This document shows positions 11,001 through 21,000 of a stretch of DNA of 64,000 nt, in pieces (position 1 is the stretch's first letter; the number at the start of each line of letters is the position of its first letter). The stretch is from contig CAZWZF010000018.1 of NCBI GenBank assembly GCA_964638715.1, positions 1 to 64,000 of the forward strand. The letters run 5' to 3'. The stretch is from JBAXQQ01 sp037131695 (GTDB lineage Bacteria; Armatimonadota; Hebobacteria; CAIYQO01). The translations under genes were made by a program, and so were the position numbers. Under the pieces are notes generated by a model that was not told where the DNA came from, ran no database searches, and worked only from the letters and a program-made list of their open reading frames with translations.

Positions 11001-12749
11001 ATAATCACCGTCTTCCAGTACCGGCAATTTACAATCAAGTGCACCAATGCCTTTTTCATTAAAAACGATCTTACTATCCGACAATAGAATATTCTGTCTT
11101 CCCGAAACAGTTACAACAGCGGATGAAATCCCTTTAATATCAACTTGACGAGGATATTTAGATAGTATACCGGAAACTAATAATCTGTTATAAGAAGGAT
11201 AATATGCTATAGTGAAACAATTTGCCAGCATTTCCTCGCTTAGCAATGATGCTTTTCCACATGCGATAACTTCAATTCTTCGCGCATTTTTTTCGTCTGG
11301 CAATTTGATATCATCAAATATCTCTTTTCCTTTGACTGCAACTTCAGGATAATTAAAATTATCATTAAAAATAACTGCACCATCATTTCTAATGATATCC
11401 AAATTATCAGTTTCAACTTTATTTTGTTGGTTAATACATAATACACCCTGATTTCGTATTACAATTTTATTAAATTTAAATAAACCTTCGTCAATATCTG
11501 AAATAGCTGTATTTGCCTCTAATATTGAACGCGGTTGTCTACCTGCATTATCAACAATCAGCGTCCCTTTTCCATCATGATGCAAATATACTGTTCCAGC
11601 GCCAGCAGGTGAACTGAACCTTCCTGTCCCTCCATACGCCTGGAGCAAAACACCACCTGTATCTGCCGTCTTTGTCAGTATTACTGCAACTCGACCGCCG
11701 CCGCCTGGTCCGCGTCCCCACCCATATCCAGGGCCATTACTGCCATTAGCACGAATAATGCCAATGCCTTCAAGGGTTCCGCTTGTTATAAATATTGAAC
11801 CACCACTGGCTCCGGTATCACCGGATTTGCCATTAGCAGTAATTGTTCCTTTCAAAATTATTTTTCCTGCAACGGTCAATGTTATAGCTCCACCTCCTGC
11901 TGATATATCGCCACACCAGTTTTCAATGGGTGAATTTCCCCGCACATCAGGGACATTAATTTGTCTTAAATTAACACGCGGTGATCCGCTGCCAAGACTT
12001 ATTGGCACAGTAATTGACCCGTATGTCTTACCACCTTTCATAACTTTATCATCATCACCGATATACCCACCACGACCACCATAACCACCTCCGGCTGATG
12101 ATATCGGTTGATTAATATTAAATACTTCCGGCTGTTTTGGCGTCCCTGGTCCAATTTGAAATCCTTGTCCATCCGCAGATATAATTCCATTTATAACCAT
12201 ATCCTTACCAACAATAATCATACGTCCTCGTCCATCATCATCCGTAGCGGAACGGGGACATAGCAACACTCGCTCACTGGCGATACTCAATGTACCTTTT
12301 ACTATTAGTTTTGCCGGTGTATCCTCTGCCATTATTTCTACATCTTCATCGTTGTCAGTGGGAAGCGTGTTGCTGATATCACGTAATAAACGCTCATCTT
12401 TTATTTCTGATTCAATAGTAGCTTTCAGAAAAGTCCACGCTGGAGTTCCACCGCCATCTATCGTCAAATCGCCATTTACAACTAAATCCCGTTCCTGAGT
12501 AATAGTGCCGGTATAGCTTGATTTAATAACTATCCCGGCAATAACACCTGCAAAATCAGCATCTACAAATGAATCACCACCTTCAGTTATAATTACATTA
12601 TCTTCTGCACCAGGTATTTTTCCTGCTTTCCAATTTGCATGGTCTGACCATTTGCCAGATTTTTCAGCTAACCATATACAGTCGGCTGACCATACTGCAA
12701 TCGTGCCGAATATAACTATAATTATCATATAAAGATGTTTCATATTCAT
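8055..12749 (-). CDS. Giant secreted glycosidase-like protein 1 (beta-helix module + DUF6067-like core)
   Basis: The 1564-residue protein has a signal peptide (hydrophobic I-I-I-V-I-F-G, likely cleavage after V-W-S-A). Residues about 25-450 are Gly- and Val-rich repeats resembling a G8 or right-handed beta-helix domain (W-S-D-H-A-N-W, then many short 'V-K-G-T-L-S'-like turns). The core shared with seven neighbours begins near residue 600 (P-W-E-G-N-T-L-G-I) and continues with F-G-M-Q-A-S-P-T-R-P, the hallmark of the DUF6067/GH123-N type domain. The barrel region has Y-F-D-N-T-Y with Asp1032 and M-D-N-E with Glu1112. A concanavalin-like domain (D-D-F-E-M-G) closes the protein. Export and hydrolysis of a polysaccharide are inferred; the substrate is unknown. 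Closest relatives in the window are 21808 and 34558. Confidence 0.7.
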   Translation of the reverse strand: MNMKHLYMIIIVIFGTIAVWSADCIWLAEKSGKWSDHANWKAGKIPGAEDNVIITEGGDSFVDADFAGVIAGIVIKSSYTGTITQERDLVVNGDLTIDGGGTPAWTFLKATIESEIKDERLLRDISNTLPTDNDEDVEIMAEDTPAKLIVKGTLSIASERVLLCPRSATDDDGRGRMIIVGKDMVINGIISADGQGFQIGPGTPKQPEVFNINQPISSAGGGYGGRGGYIGDDDKVMKGGKTYGSITVPISLGSGSPRVNLRQINVPDVRGNSPIENWCGDISAGGGAITLTVAGKIILKGTITANGKSGDTGASGGSIFITSGTLEGIGIIRANGSNGPGYGWGRGPGGGGRVAVILTKTADTGGVLLQAYGGTGRFSSPAGAGTVYLHHDGKGTLIVDNAGRQPRSILEANTAISDIDEGLFKFNKIVIRNQGVLCINQQNKVETDNLDIIRNDGAVIFNDNFNYPEVAVKGKEIFDDIKLPDEKNARRIEVIACGKASLLSEEMLANCFTIAYYPSYNRLLVSGILSKYPRQVDIKGISSAVVTVSGRQNILLSDSKIVFNEKGIGALDCKLPVLEDGDYNVQIRLNEKLVTAPLKFSRKRFPWEGNTLGITDKIYPPFEPLSTKENDLYLSQRLYKMNSFGLFDEIQTINRNILAEPITLKLETSKGIQAWKFGEHKFIESKPQVAVYQAEASTEVLKVFTRNTTEFDGCSKIEMDLLPGEKTEEVKNLWLEISLKDSEVPLFHNSDFEGMRRDYSGATPRGGKIVWGPFQNAWVPPAWSVEKGTEGKDNVVIWNAADTRPWRNPTVNYFVPYIWLGAQERGLAWFAANDKGWIQNYAKPAQEIIRDGNKVVLRIYLINKPTTVTSPSHIVFGMQASPTRPMLKNWRTVDYQGDAPWGPMSPLGARYCSDKYPIDNDFSLVDKWLAEKKKKEPDYSLFKKKADDLLAKDVWPAPYTQDDWMKRWNLMGSRTGMSLYFEEHWTNPIHEEYNYFKDEWCSNSMTFSRSYLDFCAYYANEFMKRGFSLYFDNTYLKTSFNMLVNDAYTTDDGKVQPACTIWEQRAYYRRIWNILNDLNEKNPEFKLKYIQHMTNALILPTSTWATSTMDNEWAWLDNATGRNPAVFPPEVLLTEMTGRQTGTQGNAFHPIGAFDYHATGPVLKKTPITPALARREWGMRMVHEIRRDNPDNPCRQEQILRDFGYGKSDVRIMNYWEEKVPVTVNDSRVKWLAMQRDKKPIGAIVLQSYSEESVKTKIKFPGVRYLVDIDTREIVELDVDGNGELTIPEDFGTRVMLAGNSRDELPVASQVGTIFSDDFEMGLNAMWGGLPKYFTLTKDTVNNENHVMTILPSREPGGPCPVGGIRSDMLAKANSFELSFRMRLSKLPVTANERGMIFISYANGTIGADDSGKKIADEPEDDPDMITVPRKPAKKVNYAISIDVNTLQGESTWAMNLLPFNPIEEKGIESGGFWKYNTRYITGGRTGNDAIFGNQLLGTPDIEWHKFTFKVIGSHHILSIDDKVYLDAESDAVVTPQLRISTVHGGHFTSLDIDDVAIISIKNE

Positions 12750-12823
12750 ATAAATCCCTTACTGATTTTAAAATTATATTATTCCGGGGTTGCTAAAATC
12801 TCCGGAATAATATATTTACATCA

Positions 12824-15800
12824 TCAATATTTATCTATGCTGATAAGTCGAGATTGACCAGCATTTAATTGACCGACTACTTTTCCTTTATATCCATCAT
12901 AAAAAAGTGTGCTGGTATTATTATCAGTAATTGATGGTACATTTCTTACTAAACCACCATCTAACCCACTAATACTGGTAAAATCATTCCAGAGTTTATC
13001 CGAGTTCACTTTCAATTTTAGTGAATCAATATTGATATCAATATCAGCTATTTTTGCGGTAGCATTTGTATTTGAAATCAACAACATTAAACTGCCTTCT
13101 TTGTACCAACTTCGCAAAGTTATCCCTGCCGAAGTGGTCTTTACTGAATTATCTGTAGTAATCTCTTTTGCAGTATTAACACCCCAATTCAAAGCAGCAG
13201 TGCGATATTTTGCAAGATCAGTCTGCCAGGTTTTATCAATAATTTGCTGTTCATCCCAATAAATTACTATATAATATTGATCATGATAATTAATATTAAA
13301 ACCAGTTATCGCACCAGTGTTTAAGTCCAGCTTAGCTTCTACAGCTGGTCGATACTTCTGTGTTTTTGTTTTATCCCACTGATATGGTACACCAGGCATA
13401 TCCTGGAACCATTTTAAATGATCAACATACCTGCCAAACTCAATATATTCTGCTTTTGAGTCAAACATGCTTACACGCACCTGATCTGGACTATAATTTT
13501 GTGGAATACCAATACTCTTCAAATCAACAATCATTTCTAAAGGCCGTGACTTCTCAAAACCTTTTTTATCCAGTCCGTAGTTCATAACACCAAGAATAGC
13601 AGACCCGGGACGTTTCCATATGGAGCAAATTAGACCATCACCTATTTTACGAACCTGCTGACGGTTTCTCCAATATGGAATAAATGTAATATCGTTGCGT
13701 TCAATACCCCAATGCCGCCACTCGTCACGGTCGAAGATGCTGCCATGGCCTCCACCCATACCGGCATCATGCATACCAGCCCAATCGGGATTCATAAAAC
13801 CGAGGTGGTTGATGTTGCATCCGAATGTTTCAGGGTTTGAAAGTGCAATCATACGCGCCGACGGATAAACGTCGATTGGGTCTTCCATGGGAAACTCGCT
13901 ATCGAGGATTGCATCGCTGAAAGGCAGTGCAATAAGCGGAATCGTCTGAGTAGCATGACCAGATATTCCAGCCGGGTACAAACCATTTTCCTGCATCATG
14001 GCATTAGCACGCATATACCACTTTCGCAGCGTCCAGTCAGTACCGCTTGGTTGAATACGTCCATCCGGCAAGATGTATCCCATACCAGCAACAATCTCGT
14101 GGCTGACACGACCGCACATTGAAATATCATAATAGAAGTGCCGGCAACCACCTTCTTTCACCTGCCGGTCCTGCAGCCACATCATATAATCAGTATAACT
14201 ATCATTTAAAGTTTCACCAGAATCAGCAGTTTCCCAATCTGCGGAGAAGTAATTATAGATGTCGTTTTCAACTGTTTTGCGCATATAACCACGCAGGGCA
14301 ATTTGATTAGTCAAATAAGTAGACATACGTGGTGAAGGATCATAAATACCACTCTTAGCACGATTTTCAGCTTCTGTTTTACAATAAGCATAATATTCTG
14401 CCCATCTATCACGTTTAACAAATGGCGGACTTAAAATTGAAAAGAAGTCTTCACCTGTGTCCCAGTTGACTTTATACTTGCCACCGCTGAAACCATTCGC
14501 GGCACTGCGCTGATTAACGCGCCACCCCTTGGTCAACGTTTTGAAAGGGGAGGCGTTGTAGCTGAATTTGATGGTGCGTGCGGTTGTCAGTTCAAATGGC
14601 GCTTCACCTGGTACTGTGCCAATTATCTGATTTCGTACAATTGTGGTTGAACCATCGCGAACAATAGTATGAGCACCTATACGATCATTTGGCACCCATC
14701 CTTCGTCGCTGGTTCCATACCACAAGAATCCACGTTTTTCTGTACCAATCCAAAGATTCTGATAAAAATTACCCAATGTCATGCCGCTGCCAGCCTGCCC
14801 GATGTGTTTCAGGCTTGACCATACTTCACCTTGTCCAGCTGGTACTGCATCAATAAAGCGTGCAGAATAATTCCCACCCACTCCCATTACTGCCATGTGG
14901 TTATTCCATGAATCATCAACAGGCCATTCAATTCGCATATCCTGAATTTTAACAGGCTTGGCATTTGGTGCAAAAGTTAATTCAAGGCTTACTAAACCAT
15001 CCTGTTCCATCATACCTTTTGTGGTAAATTTCACACCTGCAATCTCCGAAGGTGAACCTTCAAAAGAGTAACGCCAATCTTTTATATCAGTAAAAGTAAG
15101 ACTCGGTTTTGTTGGTACCACATATTCGTGGTTATCTACAACCAAAACAATCCGTGCTGGCGCGGTCAATACCGGACCATCATTTGCAATAATTTGTTTC
15201 GGCATACCGAGAGAATCAAATTCAAAAGTTCTCCGCACACAGGAAACAGCGGTTTTGCTATCTTTACCTTTTACAGCTTTTAATGCTTCAAAAGGTTTAA
15301 GCACCTTTTCAGGATTACCAATATTCTTTCCCCACCATTCCGGATATTCTTTAGCTTCATCCTTTTTCGAAATATCTGCAGTTCTGGTTACCAGTGCCTT
15401 GCCATCTTTATCGACAAGAGATACTTCAACAACATACTTGCCTGCTTTCAATATAGGCAACTGAATCAGATCCTGATATTTCCAGTAGATAAACTTATTA
15501 ATATTACCTTTTGCTATAACAGTATCACCCTGTTTCACACTCCATGCAGCACCAGAGGCTGTAGTTCCTGCTGGCAACTGTGCATCCAACGTATCAGCCT
15601 CTATCCATATTTTATGGGAAACAGGATTATATTTGGTCGCCATATTGAATATCGACGGTTTATTCGTGTATTGCAGTATTTTTTTCTCGGTATCTTTATT
15701 AAATGTCAGGTTATATTTATATACCGGTGCGGAATCAGGCTGTCCGACAAGTGTAACCAGCCAATGAAAAGCACCTTGCATGACATTTCCTTTTTTATCC

Positions 15801-16828
15801 GGAACTTCACCATAAATAAAACCCGGAAATGCCTGGTCTGCCATGAATATAACAAATCCCTTTGCCGGAATTTCAAAATCCTGATCAATTGCGACTCCCA
15901 CTTTTGGTGTAATATCTGCGTTGCCACGCAATTTCTCATTAGCAACTGTTAACACAGATTTTACTTTAACAGGTTTATTACCTGGATTAAATATTGTCGA
16001 TACCAACTGTATTTTTTCATCATATAATCCATCCAGTTTCTCCACCTGTACATATGGTTGGTCATAAGTAAATAGGCCACGCGGGTAACCATCATGCACT
16101 AAATAACCAGTAGCACTTGGAACATGCAGCCATTGCCATCCAGGATTTTTACCATCATGCGCCAAAAGAATTTTTATCAAATCCCCTGCCTTATTTTGCA
16201 CAGGCATCTCCAAATCGGCTTGATCAAGGGATAATTCAATATCAAACCATTTACAAGGAACACCTTCATATTCTCCATCAGATATACGGGTTTCCATATC
16301 TATCTCTGGGCGCCAGTTATACAAGTATTGACCAATAGATGGATACATCTTCAAATACTCACCGCTTTTAACCGCGTTGATGATAAACTTAAAGAAACTC
16401 GGTGCTTCACCCGACGCTTGGTTTCGGCCTTCCATTGACAAACCAAATTCAAATGCATCATCAAATACCGTTCCAGTTGTGAACTTTTCACGTTTACTTT
16501 TTTGTAGAATATGATCTTTCAATACATGTGCACGACCAGCTATATAAATATGGGTATCATCCCAGCTAACCCAGAATCTGTGTGGGCGTCCGCCGTAATT
16601 ATTAGTATGGGCGTAACTCATTCCCATAATACTCACGGCATCTTTCCATTCAGCAGCATCTATCGTACCGTCAATTTTAGGCGGTGTCTGCATTTTAGGA
16701 ATATTAAAACATGGTACCTGATTTTCAGGAAACATATAACCCGAAGCAGCAAATGATGACTGAGCCATCATCAAAAAAATTACCATCATCGCCATTAATA
16801 AGGCGCGTGGATTTTGCAACATTAACAT
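12824..16828 (-). CDS. Giant secreted glycosidase-like protein 2 (CBM9-like + DUF6067-like core)
   Basis: I place the start at 16828: GAGGAG lies 10 bases upstream and the protein then begins with a signal peptide (A-L-L-M-A-M-M-V-I-F-L, likely cleavage after S-S-F-A). The longer in-frame extension to 16978 runs through a remnant of another gene and has no signal peptide. That gives 1334 residues. Residues about 25-240 are a CBM9-like sugar-binding domain (P-P-K-I-D-G-T-I-D-A-A-E-W; W-D-D-T-H-I-Y-I). The shared beta-sandwich core follows, then the barrel with Y-Y-D-I-S (Asp901), L-P-D-G-R-I-Q and D-A-I-L-D-S-E (Glu978). Its nearest paralogue is the protein at 42226 in the other cluster. Confidence 0.72.
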   Translation of the reverse strand: MLMLQNPRALLMAMMVIFLMMAQSSFAASGYMFPENQVPCFNIPKMQTPPKIDGTIDAAEWKDAVSIMGMSYAHTNNYGGRPHRFWVSWDDTHIYIAGRAHVLKDHILQKSKREKFTTGTVFDDAFEFGLSMEGRNQASGEAPSFFKFIINAVKSGEYLKMYPSIGQYLYNWRPEIDMETRISDGEYEGVPCKWFDIELSLDQADLEMPVQNKAGDLIKILLAHDGKNPGWQWLHVPSATGYLVHDGYPRGLFTYDQPYVQVEKLDGLYDEKIQLVSTIFNPGNKPVKVKSVLTVANEKLRGNADITPKVGVAIDQDFEIPAKGFVIFMADQAFPGFIYGEVPDKKGNVMQGAFHWLVTLVGQPDSAPVYKYNLTFNKDTEKKILQYTNKPSIFNMATKYNPVSHKIWIEADTLDAQLPAGTTASGAAWSVKQGDTVIAKGNINKFIYWKYQDLIQLPILKAGKYVVEVSLVDKDGKALVTRTADISKKDEAKEYPEWWGKNIGNPEKVLKPFEALKAVKGKDSKTAVSCVRRTFEFDSLGMPKQIIANDGPVLTAPARIVLVVDNHEYVVPTKPSLTFTDIKDWRYSFEGSPSEIAGVKFTTKGMMEQDGLVSLELTFAPNAKPVKIQDMRIEWPVDDSWNNHMAVMGVGGNYSARFIDAVPAGQGEVWSSLKHIGQAGSGMTLGNFYQNLWIGTEKRGFLWYGTSDEGWVPNDRIGAHTIVRDGSTTIVRNQIIGTVPGEAPFELTTARTIKFSYNASPFKTLTKGWRVNQRSAANGFSGGKYKVNWDTGEDFFSILSPPFVKRDRWAEYYAYCKTEAENRAKSGIYDPSPRMSTYLTNQIALRGYMRKTVENDIYNYFSADWETADSGETLNDSYTDYMMWLQDRQVKEGGCRHFYYDISMCGRVSHEIVAGMGYILPDGRIQPSGTDWTLRKWYMRANAMMQENGLYPAGISGHATQTIPLIALPFSDAILDSEFPMEDPIDVYPSARMIALSNPETFGCNINHLGFMNPDWAGMHDAGMGGGHGSIFDRDEWRHWGIERNDITFIPYWRNRQQVRKIGDGLICSIWKRPGSAILGVMNYGLDKKGFEKSRPLEMIVDLKSIGIPQNYSPDQVRVSMFDSKAEYIEFGRYVDHLKWFQDMPGVPYQWDKTKTQKYRPAVEAKLDLNTGAITGFNINYHDQYYIVIYWDEQQIIDKTWQTDLAKYRTAALNWGVNTAKEITTDNSVKTTSAGITLRSWYKEGSLMLLISNTNATAKIADIDINIDSLKLKVNSDKLWNDFTSISGLDGGLVRNVPSITDNNTSTLFYDGYKGKVVGQLNAGQSRLISIDKY

Positions 16829-16878
16829 TAACGTTATCTCCTCTATTAAAAATAGATTCTGGCGGTCTCGATGAGTCA

Positions 16879-16948
16879 CTATTCTTCCGCTCCCACCGCA
16901 ATAGCGCGGAACTCGTGTTTCTTGGATTTTAACATGGCGAAACTTTCT
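16879..16948 (-). pseudogene. C-terminal tail remnant of a deleted giant glycosidase paralogue
   Basis: In the frame ending at the TAG at 16879-16881 the DNA encodes K-K-H-E-F-R-A-I-A-V-G-A-E-E, which differs by one residue (V for I) from the last 14 residues of the giant protein encoded at 18084-21617. No gene start is attached. The remnant begins where the URO-D gene stops and lies between that gene and the next giant gene. I infer a deletion that removed the rest of a former paralogue and may have altered the last residues of the URO-D-like protein. Confidence 0.7.
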
Positions 16949-18080
16949 ATCGACAAACCACAGCGTGGTCAGGGCCACCCCGTCCCAACCCCAGGATATC
17001 GTGCCGCAACCTTAAATAGGTCAAGTAGTTTTCGAAGCTGACATCGCTTGGGCAGCAATGGTCCAAGGTTGGGATGTAGCCGCCGCGCTCCATTGCCGGT
17101 CGCACACGCGCGAGTTCGGCCGCGATCGCCCCATCTCCGCCGGTCAGCCGGTGCTTATGAATGCCACCTAACCAACAAGTCTGACCGTAGTAGCGCTCCT
17201 GCAGGCTGTTTATGTCCATGCCGGCCTGCACTTCGAGTGGCCAGAATAGATTCACCCCAGCTTCGAGCCAAAGTGGCAGTAGTGCCTCAATGTTGCCGTC
17301 AGAGTCGACGGAGACCTGGGTGTAGCTATAACTCCGTGCGAGCTCGACGATCCGGCGGTAGCGCGGCAAGGCGAATTCGCGGAAGATGGTCGGACTGACA
17401 ATCGGACCGTTCTTAAAACAGATATCCTCCCAGAAGTGGACACAGTCCAGCTGCACGCCTTGCTCACCGAAGTAGCGAATCTGGGCCTCGGCGAACCGGC
17501 ATTGGGTCTCGAGCATCTCCTCGAACCACGCGGGATCGTCGTATGGCAGCATGGCGAAAGCCTCAAACCCCAGCCAATTACGCGGCGTGCCCAGGATCGA
17601 GCCCGCACTCAGGCGCACCGGCACCTCAGCTGTGCGTGCGCGTTCAAGCACCGAGACAACTGCCGGATCGTCCGACGACGGCAATGGCCCATCTACGTCC
17701 AGCCAATCCCGCAGCCGCTCCCATTCGGCGCGGCAGGTCACGGCAGGGCGGAGCTCTTGCGGTATGCTCTTATGCCAACCCTTGTTGTCCCGGATTACCG
17801 AGCCGTCGGTCTGACGCTTGGTGACGATGGTCTCGGTCTCCTCCAGAATCTCCTCCAGGAAAAGCGGCGGCTTGCTGACCCCAACGTTCACACAGCAATA
17901 ATACCGGTCGAGGCCGAAAACGTCGCACCACTCGTCGAAACGCCGTGGGTCGAGTGTCGGGTTCAATCCTTCACTCAGCCAGCGTTCGTAGGCGGACATC
18001 AGCGGTCCATTGTCCATGTTTGGCGGGCAAACGCCGGGTTCGCGCCGGCAAAAGGCGCGGTACTGTTCACGTTGTGTCAC
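16947..18080 (-). CDS. URO-D superfamily protein
   Basis: The 377-residue protein has the URO-D-like (beta/alpha)8 layout: D-C-V-H-F-W-E-D-I-C-F-K-N-G-P-I-V-S-P, then F-R-E-F-A-L-P-R-Y, then V-S-V-D-S-D-G-N, then L-G-G-I-H-K-H-R-L. It is only distantly similar to the URO-D protein at 1053. It starts 3 bp after the stop of the giant gene at 18084, and both are GC-rich in an otherwise AT-rich stretch, so they look like one cassette. Its last ~11 residues (R-G-G-P-D-H-A-V-V-C-R) run into a remnant of another gene and may be a deletion product. A methyl-transfer role is possible; haem synthesis is unlikely from the context. Confidence 0.72.
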   Translation of the reverse strand: MTQREQYRAFCRREPGVCPPNMDNGPLMSAYERWLSEGLNPTLDPRRFDEWCDVFGLDRYYCCVNVGVSKPPLFLEEILEETETIVTKRQTDGSVIRDNKGWHKSIPQELRPAVTCRAEWERLRDWLDVDGPLPSSDDPAVVSVLERARTAEVPVRLSAGSILGTPRNWLGFEAFAMLPYDDPAWFEEMLETQCRFAEAQIRYFGEQGVQLDCVHFWEDICFKNGPIVSPTIFREFALPRYRRIVELARSYSYTQVSVDSDGNIEALLPLWLEAGVNLFWPLEVQAGMDINSLQERYYGQTCWLGGIHKHRLTGGDGAIAAELARVRPAMERGGYIPTLDHCCPSDVSFENYLTYLRLRHDILGLGRGGPDHAVVCR

Positions 18081-18083
18081 GGC

Positions 18084-21000
18084 TTATTCCTCCGCACCGA
18101 TGGCGATCGCCCGGAACTCGTGCTTCTTGATCACCAACGGCTCGCTCAGGATGAAGGCCTTGATTTTGTTCAACTCGCTCGCGGCGGCGAATGGCACCGG
18201 CGCGCCGGTCTCGGCGTCGAAGGCCACCCGGCAATTGTTGTTGCGACCGATCAGGTCCGAAGAGAACGTGACGCCGGTCAGCGTCTTGTCTTCCTTACCT
18301 GCATTCACGAACCAGAGCACGGCAGTCTTGCGCCGGGAATTGTAATAGACCGAGCACTTTACGTCCGGATCCTTGGTGTCTACCAGGGTCGCCGGCGTGT
18401 CCCAGTAGCCGCGGAACAGACAGGCCTTGCCGTCCTCGAAGTTGACGTGGAAATTCAGCCAGCGCCCGAGTTGGGTGTCGTGCAGGGTCTGATTGTCCGG
18501 CAAGGGGAAGTTCTGGACATCGTGCGCCATCAGCATGGTGGTGATGCTACGCAACACGTGGGCGTAAGCAGGGTGGTCCTTGGGCGTAGGATTGTTAATC
18601 CAGGGCTTGGCCACCAGTTGCATAGTCTTTGTGCAAGCCATGGCGCGGAAGGTGTCGAGTGACATGTGCTCGAACATGTCCCTACCCTCGCCGTTTATAT
18701 ACCAGTCATTCTCCACCAACCAGATGACGTCAGAGAACGAAAAATCCTCGTGCATGTTGGTGATCCAACAGGGACGACGCATAAGTTGCCAATTGACCGT
18801 GGTCAGCCGCTTCATCTGTTCCCGACGGGAAAGCTGGTTGAAGACGCTGTCCATCTTACCGGTCTCCGGGTCGTATTGCTTGATCAGGCCGATGGAACTG
18901 TTGTCGAACCAGGTACCGTTTACCCCTTTTTCGATGAGCTTTTTATGATACCAAACGAAGCAGTCGATATAACTCGGGGTGAACTGGGTACCTACCACGG
19001 TACACTTACGGTCGGTGTCGAAGAGCACCGAACCCGAGTAGTTTGGCTTACCCACATCACCACGCTCAACATTTCCCTTCCAATTGGTACGACCAAGCCA
19101 TTCGCCGCCGAAGGTGTCGAACTCGGCCATTCCGGCACCGGTGAGCTGAGTGGATCCATAGAGCACAATCGGACGATTATTGAAAGCGGCTCCACGTCCC
19201 ATAGCAACTCCCCAGCCACGCTTACTGAACCATTCGCGCGCGAAATCGGTCTGTGGGCCATAGAGCAGGCGTTTGCGTTCCATCTCGTAGGCCTCATCGT
19301 TGGGCAGGGCATAGCCGTCCACAGAGTCGCCGTAGTAGCGGTAACCGCAGGTGTCGTGACTCATTTTCCAGTTGCGATAGTCTTCAGGAAGCGGCTTAAC
19401 CGGAGCTGCGAGCAAGGCGAAGCGAATCTTACGCGGCGTGTCAATGGTAGCGTCCCCGGCGATTATCCGCACCCTCAGCGTCGGGGCGCCAGTTTTGGCG
19501 TCGCGCTCGATACGTAAGGCGGCGTCGCCGTCGGCCAGTTGCCAGCCTTTATCACTCCAGGCATAGAACCACAGACCGCGTGATCCAGTTCCGACGAACA
19601 TCACCGGGGCAAAACTTTTCCAGTCCTTGGTCGGGATCAGGCTATCCTTGAAGGACGCCAGCGAGGTGGACGCCCATACCGTGCCAGTACCCGCCGGGAT
19701 ACTGCCATAGTAACTGCCGACTGAAGAATCATCGTTGCGGTGCACGTATAACGTATCGAACTCGGCGGGCAGGTCGAGGACGAGGTCGAGATTGTGAATG
19801 GTGGCAGACATGTTACCTGCACCCTGAGCTTTAGCTCCTGATACATCCATGGTGACGTCATACCAGCCATCATACTCCATCGTGGCGGTGGTGTTGATGA
19901 CAACGTCGCCGAATTTTTGGCTGCCCTTGACGATGCTCTCATAGCCGGCGGCCTTGACCACCAGAACCGGCTTGGCAGTTGAATCAGTGGGAGCTGCAGC
20001 CCCGTTCACTTCGAACCGGACTGGGGTGCGAAGCAAGTTGACTTGCCAGGCGTGCTTAATATTTGCAGGCAACCCATTGCCACCAATAGTGTACTGGCGG
20101 TTCCAGACGTTCAATGTCGGCGCACCGCTCGCTTTGTTCGTAACGACCGTGATCGGCTCATAGGGCGGCACGACTTCGTCGCTGATGCCAAGGCGCTCCT
20201 TCTCCCAGGGGAATACTTTACGCACGAAAGCAATTTCTTTCTTCTCGATCTTCTTCTTACCTGCGAACAGAGTAAAGCGCGCCGTGTAGTCACCTTCCGG
20301 GAGTGCCGGAGTTTTTAGCAGAGCAAAGCCGGTCTTGGCGGTAATTGCGAAGTAGTCTTTAGCAATGGTCTTGCCTTTGGCGTTCAGGATTTCCACCTCG
20401 CAGCGATCAGCACTCAATACCTTCTCACTGACCCCAAAAAAATCAAGGTCGGCACTGCACTCCGCCACGCCATCCCCTGGACGATAGGCAAAACCGTAAT
20501 CCCAGTCGCCGGATTGCGGGCGACCCTTGAGCCAGGCGTCGAGGATGTTCTTGCGATAGGCCTCGGTCAACCGCGCCAACGGCATCTTGTTGTAGTAAAG
20601 AACAGTTTCTCCCTCTTTGACTTCCAGAAGGACAGTATTGCCGGTTTCATCAATCGGCACGCCGGTCTTGGCCAGGCGCAAGATGGCTTTCCCATTAGCG
20701 GCCAGTTCGGCGCTTGCCTTCTCATCACAAATTGTCTGACCGGCTTTATTCTCTATCTTCAGCGAGGCGGTGATTGCGTGCGCCTTGCCGGTGCTGTCGG
20801 CCAGATTGAACACGATGTCAGGATTACCATCCATGATATTGCCAATATTTGCGAGTTGCACTGCCGGCGCAGCAGGATCGAAAGTGACTTCCGGCATGGT
20901 GTCCCAACCCATCCAGTATCCCGGACCCCAGGTCAGGAAATACACACCATTGCACCAGTCGGCACGGCATAGCCACATCACCAGCGACCGGCCGTCAAGT

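Noticed and set aside
16829..16978. N-terminal extension of the giant gene at 12824
   Set aside because: The extension overlaps a remnant of another gene, carries no signal peptide and lacks a ribosome site, while the inner start has both.
17436..18662. 408-codon plus-strand open frame opposite the URO-D and giant genes
   Set aside because: It crosses two well-supported minus-strand genes and their boundary and has no recognisable domain, so it is a GC-driven shadow.
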